Part shown: positions 35,999 to 44,962 of the stretch, one piece after another | How positions within the stretch are numbered: position 1 is the stretch's first letter | Layout: each line of letters opens with the position of its first letter | From: JBLHKS01 sp047620505 | Lineage (GTDB): Bacteria; Verrucomicrobiota; Verrucomicrobiia; Verrucomicrobiales; DEV007 | Length of the DNA stretch: 64,000 nt | Direction: 5' to 3' | NCBI GenBank assembly: GCA_047620505.1 | Contig: JBLHKS010000011.1 | Span: forward strand, 1 to 64,000 | The notes under the pieces: model-generated | What the model was told of the DNA's origin: nothing | The model's database searches: none | What the model saw: the letters and a program-made list of their open reading frames with translations, nothing else | Position numbers and translations under genes: made by a program

Positions 35999-38299
35999 TC
36001 AAGCCTCAAGCTGGGCGACGCCTCGAGCGACGAGCAGCAGTTTTTCCCGGGTCCCGGGTTCAAATTCGTTGTCGTGATGCAGAACGCTCAAGCAGGTATC
36101 TCCTTCAGCAAAGAAACTGATCACGCCGCGGCCAGTCTGCAAAGTAAAGGCCTCAGACGAGCTGAATCCCAAGTCCGTAGCGAGGTTACGAACTTTGTTG
36201 TAAATCGCCGGGGCCTGGGCTGCGAGCTGCTCATTTTCAGGATCGCCTGCGCGTTTCGCGGCAATCGCGCCGCCTCGAACCACCACCGCACCCTGGATGT
36301 CTTTCCACTGGCAAACGCGGTCCAGTACGGTTTGGAAGGAGAAGGCCTGGCTGCCGCCGAAAATCGCGCGCAGTTCAATATCGCGCATCGGTCCATCGAA
36401 GCCCAAACCGCCCAACGCGGCAGCAGATGCTGGCGGAGTTGGCGCTGGGGATGGACGTGGAGTCCGGGCCGAAATTGAATTCGACGCTGCGACCGGAGCT
36501 GGAATTGGCGCGGGCGCCGGGGTGGGAGCCGCGACAGCTGGCGGGCGCGAAACTCGAGCCGGACGAGCCGGAATTTCGTCGAGAGAATCCAGCTGGGGAG
36601 CCTCCTTCTTTCGAGGGCTATAGTCTGGTGAAGGGAGAAATGGGTTCAGATCATCGCCTCCAGCTGCAGGCGGTTCTGCGATGGGAGGAGCCGGGGTTGG
36701 ATTCACGCGTTGCGCCCGGGCCGATCGAGCCCGCGCGACAGCAAAAGGATTGTCATCGGTCGAATCAGGAGCTGGAGCCGGGGCTTGTGGTTCAGGTTCG
36801 ACCGGAGCCCTCTTGCTGGGTTCGTAGCCGTTCCCATTTCCGTTTCCGGCTTGAATCGTCTCCTGCTGTTTCGGCTCTTCAACTCTGAACGGGTTTTTCT
36901 CGTCCCCCCCTACATTGGCTGCGGCGCTTTCTGCAAAGGCTCCAGCCGGCTTGGCGATCGGCCTTTCCGGCTGCGGGCGTTGCGGCGGAGGTGAGATTTC
37001 GACAATTTGTCTCGCCTCTTCGCGAGCTGCGTCAGAAAACGGCGTTACGATCGCGGCGGGCGGAGAATCCTCGGCCACTCTCGCTCGAACTGGCGGAGAC
37101 GGCACGAACGCTTCAGCCTCAGGGGCCGAATCGGCGTCGCTCGGCAGCTGGTGAAAGATATCCTTGAGTGGAATTGAAATCTCAGCGTTTGGATTGGCGT
37201 GGAGCAGCGTCTCCTGGCTCAAATCGTCGACGTAATTGGTTAATTCTCTGATCGTCAGCGATACACGGCCAGTGGCGAGTTGCGATTTGATCGATTCGAG
37301 CGGAATCCGAGCCTGGCCGGCCGGCGGCAGCGATTCCAGGGAGATCCCTAGAAGATGAGGCTGTGCGCCTCGCAAGAGCTGGGGCACTCCAAAAATGAGA
37401 ACCGAACCAGAATTGTCGGCCGGCACTGGAGGCCTTGCCGCCGGTGGCGGAGGAACCGGGCGATCGAGCGTTTCGATGACCTGGAACGGAGTTACGACTG
37501 AGATGTTCGCCGTTTTTTTGTTCGCGGGCGCGGCCTGAGCCACAGCGGTGACCGCGCGGTCTTCCACGATTGGCTTGAAGGGTGACGGCGGCTGAGGCAC
37601 GAAATCGACCCGAGGAGCTGGAGCCGGATTGGATTGCTCGCGGACCTCAAACGGATCAAATCCGGCTGCCGGCGGCTGACCGCCGAGATCTCCCAAGCTT
37701 CCAGCATGTCCGTTTCCGTTTCCGTTTCCATTTCCGTTCGACGGCGCAACTTGGAACGGTGAAGAATTGGCCGCTCCGTTTCCATTATTCGAATGCGCGG
37801 GCTTTTCCACGACGGAGAATGGGCTCGATCCGGGAGGCGGAGGCGAAATTGTCGGCTGAAGGCGTCCGGCGACGGTCGTGGCTCCCCGAATTGGAAGCGG
37901 CAGCGAGATCGCCGCGTCGTTCACGTCTGAGATCGGCTGGGCAAACAAATGCGGACAAGCCTTATAAATTCGGGAAAGAGAAGTTTTCAGCAGCTGCTGG
38001 CTCGGATCCTCCGCGGAAACCGGCAATTGAAGCGTAATTGGTGCGTTCGGAGGTGCTGCCGTTGAAAGCAGGTAATCCGGAATCAGCTCCATCAGCGTTC
38101 CAGGATGAAAAATATAGGCTTTGGACGGCAGCGTGGAGACTGGCTGAAATCCATTGGAGTTTGGGCCCGCGTGAGCTGGATAAACTGGGTTTTCGGATCC
38201 AGGAGCCGATTGAGCGTCCGCATGCGAGGGGTGACGCCCGCTGCCGATCGGGGGCATATTCTCTTCTTTTGCGAAGAGGTCTCGAAACTGAAATGCCAT
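35999..38299 (-). CDS. Large Pro-rich protein with repeated N-terminal domains and a C-terminal roadblock-like domain
   Basis: 766 residues. Two related modules lie at about 65-140 (YIFHPGTLMELIPDYLLS ... ISLPLPIRGA) and 300-390 (VLIFGVPQLLRGAQPHLLGISLES ... ISIPLKDIFHQLP). Low-complexity Pro/Ala linkers include an Asn-Gly run, and a C-terminal roadblock-like domain lies at about 640-765 (MRDIELRAIFGGSQAFSFQTVLDRVCQWKDIQGAVVVRGG). It starts the operon with MglA and the smaller roadblock protein, so a scaffold or regulator of the GTPase is likely. A hexanucleotide repeat encodes the Asn-Gly run. The start could be ATG 38299 or ATG 38257. Confidence 0.75.
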   Translation of the reverse strand: MAFQFRDLFAKEENMPPIGSGRHPSHADAQSAPGSENPVYPAHAGPNSNGFQPVSTLPSKAYIFHPGTLMELIPDYLLSTAAPPNAPITLQLPVSAEDPSQQLLKTSLSRIYKACPHLFAQPISDVNDAAISLPLPIRGATTVAGRLQPTISPPPPGSSPFSVVEKPAHSNNGNGAANSSPFQVAPSNGNGNGNGNGHAGSLGDLGGQPPAAGFDPFEVREQSNPAPAPRVDFVPQPPSPFKPIVEDRAVTAVAQAAPANKKTANISVVTPFQVIETLDRPVPPPPAARPPVPADNSGSVLIFGVPQLLRGAQPHLLGISLESLPPAGQARIPLESIKSQLATGRVSLTIRELTNYVDDLSQETLLHANPNAEISIPLKDIFHQLPSDADSAPEAEAFVPSPPVRARVAEDSPPAAIVTPFSDAAREEARQIVEISPPPQRPQPERPIAKPAGAFAESAAANVGGDEKNPFRVEEPKQQETIQAGNGNGNGYEPSKRAPVEPEPQAPAPAPDSTDDNPFAVARARSARAQRVNPTPAPPIAEPPAAGGDDLNPFLPSPDYSPRKKEAPQLDSLDEIPARPARVSRPPAVAAPTPAPAPIPAPVAASNSISARTPRPSPAPTPPASAAALGGLGFDGPMRDIELRAIFGGSQAFSFQTVLDRVCQWKDIQGAVVVRGGAIAAKRAGDPENEQLAAQAPAIYNKVRNLATDLGFSSSEAFTLQTGRGVISFFAEGDTCLSVLHHDNEFEPGTREKLLLVARGVAQLEA
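37708..37740. repeat. Hexanucleotide tandem repeat inside the roadblock scaffold gene
   Basis: Repeats of TCCGTT, with one variant (TCCATT), encode the Asn-Gly run on the minus strand. A shorter related tract occurs near 36832. Such hexamers change length in steps of two residues without shifting frame. Confidence 0.6.
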
Positions 38300-38434
38300 G
38301 CAAAGAGTGGCCGCAAAGCCGCGTTAGGAAGTTGGAGGAGGGGGAACCTTCAGACGGATGAAATTCGAGCGAAGTTTATTCGGTTTTTATAAAAATTACA
38401 GCAAGTTTTAAAATTATTCCGCCTCTGATCATTT

Positions 38435-39988
38435 TTAGGGCCGCGACCAGCTTTTCCGAACCACCGAATCCAAGGCCAGATGGGGCATTCCGTTTTCGAA
38501 CTTGTCCCAGTGCACCATCACTTCCGCTGCCAGCGGCTCGCTTTCCCAGCTCAATTCTTCAGCCAGTCGTTTTCCCGCTTCTGACTCGATTGGCACAAAC
38601 GCATATTGAGTCAATCCCGGGTAAGGCGGGTCGATTTTGTAGCAGATCAGCGAGTCGACATCTGGAATCTGATCGCGATCCGCCTCGTGATATGAAATCC
38701 GCTGGATGACGACTCGGAAGGCCGCCGGCTGGCTTGGTTTCTCAGCCGCGAATTTTTCGAATTTGCGATCACGAAATTCTGTAAACAGCTCCCAATCGAC
38801 AAAATGCTCTTTTTCCTGCTCGCGAACGATTACCGGAAACCCGTCCTCGTCCGGCAGCGTCAGAAAAAACACGAACATGTTGCCGCCGGATTCGTGCTGC
38901 TCGCTGTGGAAAAAATCCAGACGGTAGTCGCGGACCGGTGGATCATTTTGATCCGCATAATAAGCCTTTAGCTCCGCCTTGAGCTTGTCTCCGTTGTGAA
39001 CAAAGGCGGCTCGCTCTTCCCAGCTCGCAGCTTGGAGGAACTCTTGAATCGCCTGACGGGCCGGACCGAGGATTCCGGTCGGGGGATCGGTTGAGATTTC
39101 AGGACTGCCAACGCCCGTGTCCGTGATCACGCTGGTCGCGTTGTTCGCGTCGCTGATTTGAACCGGTGCCTCAGGAACGATGGCCGCAGGGTCAGGCACG
39201 GGAGTTTCGATAATCGTAATCGGCGGAGCTGGATCCGTTACCGCGACTGCATCTTCGGGAAGGGCTACCGGCTCAGCGACAGCCGGCGTTGCTGCGGGTG
39301 CAGCAGGCAAAACGGCTTGGATTTCCGCGCGAGACGGCGTGTTGCCGACGGAATCTCCATCGCCGCCGATCACGCCCATTTTCCAAAGCAGATAGCCGAT
39401 TGCTCCCAGGAGAACCACGACCAGACCCGCCAGCAGCCAGGGAAACGGCTGTTTTGTCCGACTGTATTGAAGCGCTGGAGTTGGATGGACGAGCGGAATT
39501 CCGGAACCTTGAGACTGCGGAGTTGCGCCGGGATCAACGATGCCGCCGCCAGCAGCTGCTGCGGTTGAAGAATGCGTAAGGCCCATCGCGACCCCGAGCC
39601 CGGCTGGCTGACCGGCTTGCGGCGAAGGGCTCGTCCCGACATAATTCTGAGAATCAAGCGCTACCCCGTTGGGCTGATAACCGCGTTGGGGTTGCGGCTG
39701 CGGATTCACGGGCACGCGATGCTGCTGAGGATGCGAGGGCAGCTCGGGCTCTGGAACGGATGTCGAAGGCAGCCCTGCTTCAGCCGGCGTTTCCAGCGGC
39801 ATCGTACTTTGCTGAAGCCGCGTGTCGAAGCCTGGCTGCGGTAGCGGCTGCGTCGATCTGGGAGCCGTGATCTCGACCGAGCACATCGGACAGGGTCCGG
39901 TTTGACCGGCCAGCGCGATGCTGACCTGGAGTTTTGCGCTGCACGATGGGCAGGTGAAAGTAAGCGTATCCGAAGCTGCGGCTTGCAT
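38435..39988 (-). CDS. Zinc-ribbon, single-TM protein with conserved C-terminal domain
   Basis: 517 residues. The N-terminal C13-x2-C16...C33-x2-C36 (TCPSCSAKLQVSIALAGQTGPCPMC) is a zinc ribbon. A Pro/Gln-rich linker follows, then one membrane helix (about 183-204; PWLLAGLVVVLLGAIGYLLWKMG), a second linker and a compact C-terminal domain (about 310-515; ILGPARQAIQEFLQAASWEERAAFVHN ... YKIDPPYPGLTQYAFVPI). The layout (cytoplasmic ribbon, periplasmic domain) suggests a sensor or assembly role; I know no function. It is the first gene of the long minus-strand run. Confidence 0.75.
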   Translation of the reverse strand: MQAAASDTLTFTCPSCSAKLQVSIALAGQTGPCPMCSVEITAPRSTQPLPQPGFDTRLQQSTMPLETPAEAGLPSTSVPEPELPSHPQQHRVPVNPQPQPQRGYQPNGVALDSQNYVGTSPSPQAGQPAGLGVAMGLTHSSTAAAAGGGIVDPGATPQSQGSGIPLVHPTPALQYSRTKQPFPWLLAGLVVVLLGAIGYLLWKMGVIGGDGDSVGNTPSRAEIQAVLPAAPAATPAVAEPVALPEDAVAVTDPAPPITIIETPVPDPAAIVPEAPVQISDANNATSVITDTGVGSPEISTDPPTGILGPARQAIQEFLQAASWEERAAFVHNGDKLKAELKAYYADQNDPPVRDYRLDFFHSEQHESGGNMFVFFLTLPDEDGFPVIVREQEKEHFVDWELFTEFRDRKFEKFAAEKPSQPAAFRVVIQRISYHEADRDQIPDVDSLICYKIDPPYPGLTQYAFVPIESEAGKRLAEELSWESEPLAAEVMVHWDKFENGMPHLALDSVVRKSWSRP

Positions 39989-40009
39989 GATCTGGCTGGG
40001 CTGGAAGCG

Positions 40010-40041
40010 AGTCGAACAGTTGTTGGGTTAGCTGTTCGACT
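40010..40041 (-). promoter_or_regulatory. Perfect 10-bp inverted repeat upstream of the zinc-ribbon gene
   Basis: AGTCGAACAG (40010-40019) and CTGTTCGACT (40032-40041) are perfect complements with a 12-base loop. They lie 22-53 bases upstream of the ATG at 39988, in the likely promoter or 5' leader. Candidate operator or leader hairpin. Confidence 0.5.
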
Positions 40042-40223
40042 TATAACAATGTCAGGAGGCCATAGTGAACGATATTTACTATTAGCCGATAATTAAGAAA
40101 GCCTAAGTATTTAGCACGTCAAACGGTCTTCTACAATTCTACGACGCATTTTTGCTTCGATTTCTCTGGAGGCTTTCTGGGAATTCTGACATTCTCATGG
40201 TTTTCACAAACCTCCCTTCAGAC
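40042..40223. other. A/T-rich divergent promoter gap
   Basis: About 180 bp between the zinc-ribbon gene and the glycine-zipper lipoprotein gene. It is A/T-rich (including ATAGT...ACTAT symmetry at 40065-40084) and probably carries promoters for both directions. No gene is visible. Confidence 0.4.
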
Positions 40224-40514
40224 ATGAAATCTCGTTTCTCGATTCACCGCCTCATGATCGCTGCCCTCGTTGCGATCTCTCTTTCGCTCAGCAGCTGCTA
40301 CAATTATCGCTACATGACGCCGACTCAGCGCGGCGCGACCAACGGTGCTCTCATCGGCGCTCTCGCCGGCGGCCTCATCGGCTCTGGCGACGGAAATTGG
40401 GGCAAAGGCGCGATTGTCGGTGCCCTGGCCGGCGGTCTTGTCGGTGGCTCACTCGGCTACAATCGCGAAAGACGCGGTTACTACGGACCTCGCCACTATG
40501 CTGGCTACCGCTAA
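40224..40514 (+). CDS. Glycine-zipper lipoprotein
   Basis: 96 residues from ATG 40224. A lipoprotein signal ends in LSLSSC (lipobox, Cys about 24), then GATNGALIGALAGGLIGSGDGNWGKGAIVGALAGGLVGGSLGY, two glycine-zipper hairpins as in SlyB/OsmB-type outer-membrane lipoproteins, then a Tyr/Arg-rich tail. It probably sits in the outer membrane. The lipobox itself is encoded by one copy of the window-wide palindrome. It ends 4 bp inside the convergent RDD gene. Confidence 0.85.
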   Translation: MKSRFSIHRLMIAALVAISLSLSSCYNYRYMTPTQRGATNGALIGALAGGLIGSGDGNWGKGAIVGALAGGLVGGSLGYNRERRGYYGPRHYAGYR

Positions 40515-41119
40515 GCGTCGGCAGTTTCCGGATTCGGCGAAATCGGCGGTGGCAACGGCGGTGGGGTTTTCTTCGTCCGCACGATCACCGTGCCGCTGAT
40601 CAAATCGTGCCAACCGCGATTGCGGCGATCCACGAGGATCCAGAAAAAGCCCAACAAAAGCGGAATCTGCATCAGCCACGTCTGGAAAAGCGGTCCGTAC
40701 CTCTCCATCTGCTCCAATTCCGGATTTCTCAACGCCATCAGCCGGAGAATCGGGACTGGCGTGAACGAAATGATGTAGCCGAAAAACCGAAGCACCAGCC
40801 GCCCTGGATGCGGGCGGTCGCCTGTTTTCAAGTCGACGATTTTCAGGTTGCAGATCCGTTTCCCCGGCGTCGTCTGCCAGTACCGCCACATCAAAACGAC
40901 GCCTGTCAGCAGGGCCAGATTTACTGGAATTCGAATCCACCAGCTGATCTCAATCGTCTTCTTAAAGTCGGTTTCGCCCGTCTTGAGCGTTTCGATCAGC
41001 TGAGGAATCGAAAACACGCATGAGATCGCAAAAATGATGGCGACGTCGATCGATTTGGCGAGCAATCGAATACCGAAGCTCGCGCCGACGATCGGGTCGG
41101 ATCCTGAGGACTGCGACAT
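40511..41119 (-). CDS. RDD-family membrane protein
   Basis: From ATG 41119 (MSQSSGSDPIVGASFGIRLLAKSIDVAII) the 202-residue protein has the RDD signature (FGIRLLAKSIDVA, then TPGKRICNLKIVDLKTG) and three to four membrane helices. RDD proteins are poorly understood; some act as cation/H+ antiporters. It ends with a Pro-rich cytoplasmic tail. Confidence 0.85.
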   Translation of the reverse strand: MSQSSGSDPIVGASFGIRLLAKSIDVAIIFAISCVFSIPQLIETLKTGETDFKKTIEISWWIRIPVNLALLTGVVLMWRYWQTTPGKRICNLKIVDLKTGDRPHPGRLVLRFFGYIISFTPVPILRLMALRNPELEQMERYGPLFQTWLMQIPLLLGFFWILVDRRNRGWHDLISGTVIVRTKKTPPPLPPPISPNPETADA

Positions 41120-41152
41120 GAATGAATTTCCCTGGAGCAAGCCCCAGAACGG

Positions 41153-41740
41153 TCAGGCGACCTTCGCGATCGCGTTCATGCTCAACGACGGATTGCGGTA
41201 AGCGGTCTTCGAGCCGGAAGGCACGTCGCTGCCGACGATCGCGTTGAACGAAAGGCGTTTGTCGCTCAGAAAGGCCGGATACATGATCGATTCGCCTTTG
41301 ATCGAGACCGAGCAAATGTGGTTTTTGCCGAATTTCTGGATTCGCAGCTGGCAGGTTAGCGGGCGATGCGGAAGGAGCGGCGCGGAATTCAGGTAGCCGA
41401 GCGTGCCAGCTCCGTTGAGCGCGTCGATCACCGCTCCAGTGCTTGGGTCGATGGCGATCGCGAGCCCCTTCGTGTAGTCCGGGCTGACGAGGCCGCACAG
41501 CAGCTGCTGGCGGATTTGATCATGACGAAGCTCGACGTCAAAGCTGACCTCTGAGTTGAATTCAGTGACTCGGGAAGCATCAACGATTGTGATGCCAAAG
41601 GCTTCAGGCAAAGGGTGAACCGCGTTGGTCTTCATGATGATTTTGGAGCGAGAGCTGACGAATTCCCCACCGGTCGATTGGGTCGGAACCGGGGAAGGAA
41701 GACGGATTAGTTTTGAGGAGGAGGTAGAACGGGTGGTCAT
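41153..41740 (-). CDS. Hypothetical protein, possible PilZ-like beta fold
   Basis: 195 residues from ATG 41740; an internal ATG at 41635 (MKTNAVHPLPEAFGITIV) would skip a low-complexity Ser/Arg start. The rest is beta-rich: FNSEVSFDVELRHDQIRQQLLCGLVSPDYTKGLAIAIDPSTGAVIDALNGAG ... FGKNHICSVSIKGESIMYPAFLSDKRLSFNAIVGSDVPSG. No signal peptide is seen. I do not recognise the family. It is upstream of the RDD gene (33 bp). Confidence 0.6.
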   Translation of the reverse strand: MTTRSTSSSKLIRLPSPVPTQSTGGEFVSSRSKIIMKTNAVHPLPEAFGITIVDASRVTEFNSEVSFDVELRHDQIRQQLLCGLVSPDYTKGLAIAIDPSTGAVIDALNGAGTLGYLNSAPLLPHRPLTCQLRIQKFGKNHICSVSIKGESIMYPAFLSDKRLSFNAIVGSDVPSGSKTAYRNPSLSMNAIAKVA

Positions 41741-41971
41741 GGTTGTCGGGAATTGACAGTTTTAGAAGAATAAGGGGAAATAAGAATTTCCACAACACGA
41801 ACAATAACAAAAATTTTCAAATTCAGGCAAGTAGAAATATAAATTTTTCTTAATTTTCAAAATCACACCCTTTTCTGAGTCCTGACGGAGCCAGAATCAC
41901 AAAAAATGAGCGTGCGGTTTTTGACGGTGCATCGCCTGGACGGACTCAAAGTTTTGTTCCAATATTTTCTC
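41741..41971. other. A/T-rich divergent intergenic region
   Basis: 231 bp, strongly A/T-rich from 41760 to 41870, between divergent genes. It includes a TTGACA at 41753 that could be a -35 box for the plus strand, without an obvious -10. No gene is visible. Confidence 0.4.
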
Positions 41972-43264
41972 ATGATAAAATCCCGCCTCGTCCTTCTCCT
42001 GGCTGCCTTGGTGCCAGGTTTCGTTTTAACTCAGCCGAGTTCGCTCCTCGCGGGCGACTGGACTCAGTTTCGCGGACCCGGCGGACGAGCGACGAGCGAC
42101 GCCACGACCGTTCCAGCTGAGTTCACCGAGGAAGATTACAATTGGAAAATCGATCTGCCTGGCCTTGGCCACGGATCGCCGGTTGTCTTCGGCGAAAAAC
42201 TTTTCCTCACCGTCGTAACCGCAGACAGCGAGCGAAAAGTGATCTGCTACGACACAAAGGATGGCGAAATCAGCTGGCAATGGGCGCAGAAATTCGATAA
42301 ACACGGCAAGCACGATTTTAACGAATTCGCGTCGACAACACCCTGCCTTGACGATAAGGCGCTCTACATTTCCTGGTCCTCCGGCACCAATTTTCACGCA
42401 ATCGCGCTGAATCACAACGGGCAGCTGCTGTGGGAGCGCGAGCTCGGCGGCTTCAAAGGCGATCACGGCAGCGGCACTTCACCCGTGCTCGTCGGCGGAA
42501 ATCTTTTTCTCTTCTGGGACGAGCTCGGCAAACAGCGCACGAGCTACGCGATGATCGACGCGGGTTCCGGCGAGACGATCTGGAAACACGTCCGCGATTG
42601 GCCCAGCGATCGCAAAGAACTGAAAACGACCTACAGCACGCCGACACTTTTCGAGAATTCCAAGGGCGAGACGGAAATTCTCGTCTCCAGCATGGCTTTC
42701 GGAATCCAGAGTCTCGATCCGCAAACCGGCGAGGAAAACTGGCGTTTCGACGAGCAAGCCGGTGTCCGAACCGTCGCGTCCCCGGTGGTTGAGGACGGCG
42801 TGATTTTCGCGACCTGGGGCTCTGGAAACGGGGCGAAAGCCCACGCCGCGATCATCGCCGGCAGCGAAAACGAGGACGGGAAGCCGACGATCGCCTGGAA
42901 GTGGGACAGCAACAAGGGACTGCCCTACGTTCCGACTCCCCTCGCCCACAACGGCCTGCTTTACATGTGGAACGACGCGGGCGTGCTCACTTGCGTTCGT
43001 GCGAAAGATGGCGAGGTCGTTTTTGGCCCGGAACGCGTCTCCGGCCGCTATTTCAGCAATCCAATTCTGATCGGCGACAAGATTTATTGCGGAAGTCGCG
43101 AAGACAGCGAAGGCGGCCCGGCGATCGTCGTGGTCGAAGCCAGCGAGACCTTCAAAATCCTCGCTCGCAATCCGCTTGAGGCCGGCGTGAACGCGACTCC
43201 GGCTGTCGCCGATGGAAAACTTTTCATTCGGACGGACAAGCACCTGATTTCGGTCGGCGGATGA
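41972..43264 (+). CDS. Exported PQQ-like beta-propeller protein
   Basis: From ATG 41972 (MIKSRLVLLLAALVPGFVL) the 430-residue protein has a signal peptide and repeated propeller blades, for example DWTQFRGPGGRA, VICYDTKDGEISWQWA, AIALNHNGQLLWERE, IDAGSGETIWKH, VRAKDGEVVFGPERV. It lacks the residues that would prove PQQ binding, so a structural or binding role is equally likely. Its stop overlaps the start of the hydrolase gene (ATGA). Confidence 0.9.
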   Translation: MIKSRLVLLLAALVPGFVLTQPSSLLAGDWTQFRGPGGRATSDATTVPAEFTEEDYNWKIDLPGLGHGSPVVFGEKLFLTVVTADSERKVICYDTKDGEISWQWAQKFDKHGKHDFNEFASTTPCLDDKALYISWSSGTNFHAIALNHNGQLLWERELGGFKGDHGSGTSPVLVGGNLFLFWDELGKQRTSYAMIDAGSGETIWKHVRDWPSDRKELKTTYSTPTLFENSKGETEILVSSMAFGIQSLDPQTGEENWRFDEQAGVRTVASPVVEDGVIFATWGSGNGAKAHAAIIAGSENEDGKPTIAWKWDSNKGLPYVPTPLAHNGLLYMWNDAGVLTCVRAKDGEVVFGPERVSGRYFSNPILIGDKIYCGSREDSEGGPAIVVVEASETFKILARNPLEAGVNATPAVADGKLFIRTDKHLISVGG

Positions 43265-44322
43265 AAGCGCTCAGGCTGATTTTAACCGGATTTCTCGCAT
43301 CAGCAGCTGCTGGCGCGGCGATCGCGCAGGAACCCGAGGTCAAGACCGGCGGCATGCTCTATTCAAAAGAGCCTCGCCGCACGCTTTCGATTTTCTACCC
43401 AGATAATTGGGACGCCGCCGACAAGCGCCCAGCGCTCGTGATTTTCCGCTGCAACATCCCGGAGCAGCGCGAGCATTTTCGGAAACTCGGCATGGTCGTG
43501 ATCAAGCCGCAAACGGCTCCGGTTAACTCGGGAAATCTTCCAAAAATGACCTTGGAAGAAATCGCTGCGGCCGCCAAACCTCGCGACCAGGTTGCCGACA
43601 CCAAAAGCGCGATCCGCTTCATCCGGGCCAACGCCGCGAAACTCGGAATCGATCCGGAAAAAATCGTCGCGACCGGGACTTCGGGCGGCGGAGACCTCGC
43701 TCTGCAATCGCACTTGAACCAAGCCTTCGAACACGAGCAGGACGACGAATCCGTTTCGTGCAGCCCGGATGCGCTCCTCCTCTACTGCCCGGCTTTTGAC
43801 GGGATCGACATCTGGTTCGTTAAAAGCGCGACGCTCCTCGAACAGACCAAAACCGACGCCCCTGCGTTTTCCCAGCATCTCGAGAACTTCGCCAACACCG
43901 AATCCGAGTACGCGACGCCGCTCAATCATCGTGCGGATTTGATCAAATTGGCGGCTTCGTTAGGAAAAGACGAAGGAATCGATGCGGCTGAAGTCGAGCG
44001 GTTCCAGAAAATTCTCGAGCTTTTCAACAACCGCGATTGGCAGCTGCTCCATCCGGTTGCAGACGCGATGAAAATGTCCGCTTCTCGAATTCTGACTGAG
44101 GAGCCGCTTCCGCCAACTTTGATGCTGTTCGGAACCCGCGATCATCTTCGAGAACCGCAGGAAGCTTTCGTCGAGCATGCGCGAAAACTCGGGCAGAAGT
44201 TCGAAGTTAAAATCTACGAAGGCGGCGGCCACAGTTTCATGACTCAACCCGCGTTTCAGGAGCCCAGCACGCGCGACGTCCAGACCTTTCTGGAGGAACG
44301 CGGATTCCTCCCAATCAACTGA
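43261..44322 (+). CDS. Exported alpha/beta hydrolase (BD-FAE/esterase type)
   Basis: 353 residues with a signal peptide (MKALRLILTGFLASAAAGAAIA). Catalytic elements are visible: nucleophile S141 in GTSGGGD, an acid in FGTRDHL (about 294) and a histidine in GGGHSFM (about 327). A helical lid-like insertion lies at about 155-260. It probably cleaves acyl groups from sugars or a small ester in the periplasm. It is coupled to the propeller gene and overlaps the convergent DUF3109-like gene by 8 bp. Confidence 0.88.
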   Translation: MKALRLILTGFLASAAAGAAIAQEPEVKTGGMLYSKEPRRTLSIFYPDNWDAADKRPALVIFRCNIPEQREHFRKLGMVVIKPQTAPVNSGNLPKMTLEEIAAAAKPRDQVADTKSAIRFIRANAAKLGIDPEKIVATGTSGGGDLALQSHLNQAFEHEQDDESVSCSPDALLLYCPAFDGIDIWFVKSATLLEQTKTDAPAFSQHLENFANTESEYATPLNHRADLIKLAASLGKDEGIDAAEVERFQKILELFNNRDWQLLHPVADAMKMSASRILTEEPLPPTLMLFGTRDHLREPQEAFVEHARKLGQKFEVKIYEGGGHSFMTQPAFQEPSTRDVQTFLEERGFLPIN

Positions 44323-44962
44323 GCGCCTCACGCAGCTCGCCCAGAAAATCTCGCTCGCCGATCTGGCCTAACGCCGTCAGCTCCGCGCTCAGAACTTCAA
44401 ACGCAGGTTCCCCGCAAGCATCCGCGCGACCGCAGTGAGTCAGGCTGACGAAACCCGGATAGTCTGGAAAATTCTGCGGATCGGACTCGCGATCGAAGAG
44501 TGTCAGGACGCCTTCATGGATCGAAAGCGGGTGCATCCAGCAAGTGAACGGTTTGTAAAACCAGGGCTGCTCACCGAGATCAGCTGCCAGGGCCTGAAGC
44601 CCGCATTTCGCGTCGCTCGTCAGAAAAACGCACTGCGTCTGGGCGAAGTGATTCGGGTAGTCAAAAACCCGCTCGGCCATCGGTTCAGCGCGCGTCGCCG
44701 TCTTCAATCCCGAGTACCCGCGCCAGCGATTTCGCACGACCGTCTTCGCCGGAAGATCAAGCCCGAGAGCCTCGAAAAAATCACGATGCTCGTCCACGAG
44801 TTTCGGGATCAGCGCCGCTTCATCGGAATTGAGGTAGGCCCCATCGTGGCAGCAGGTCCCATGGCAAGTTCCCAGATCGCAACCCCGAATCTTTCGGCCT
44901 AACGCGGCGTGATCCAGCTTCACTTCAGCCAGCAGCTGCTGGACGTAGCGCGCGGTTTTCAC
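44315..44962 (-). CDS. Cys-rich DUF3109/YkgJ-like protein, GTG start
   Basis: 215 residues from GTG 44962, whose bases overlap the TGA of the upstream gene (GTGA); this decides the start against a longer frame rich in arginine. Cysteines cluster in GCDLGTCHGTCCHDGAYL, then QCVFLTSDAKCGLQAL, FTCWMHPLSIH and THCGRADACGEPAF, as in DUF3109/YkgJ proteins that are thought to bind zinc or an iron-sulfur cluster. Function is unknown; cytoplasmic. Confidence 0.85.
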   Translation of the reverse strand: MKTARYVQQLLAEVKLDHAALGRKIRGCDLGTCHGTCCHDGAYLNSDEAALIPKLVDEHRDFFEALGLDLPAKTVVRNRWRGYSGLKTATRAEPMAERVFDYPNHFAQTQCVFLTSDAKCGLQALAADLGEQPWFYKPFTCWMHPLSIHEGVLTLFDRESDPQNFPDYPGFVSLTHCGRADACGEPAFEVLSAELTALGQIGERDFLGELREALS

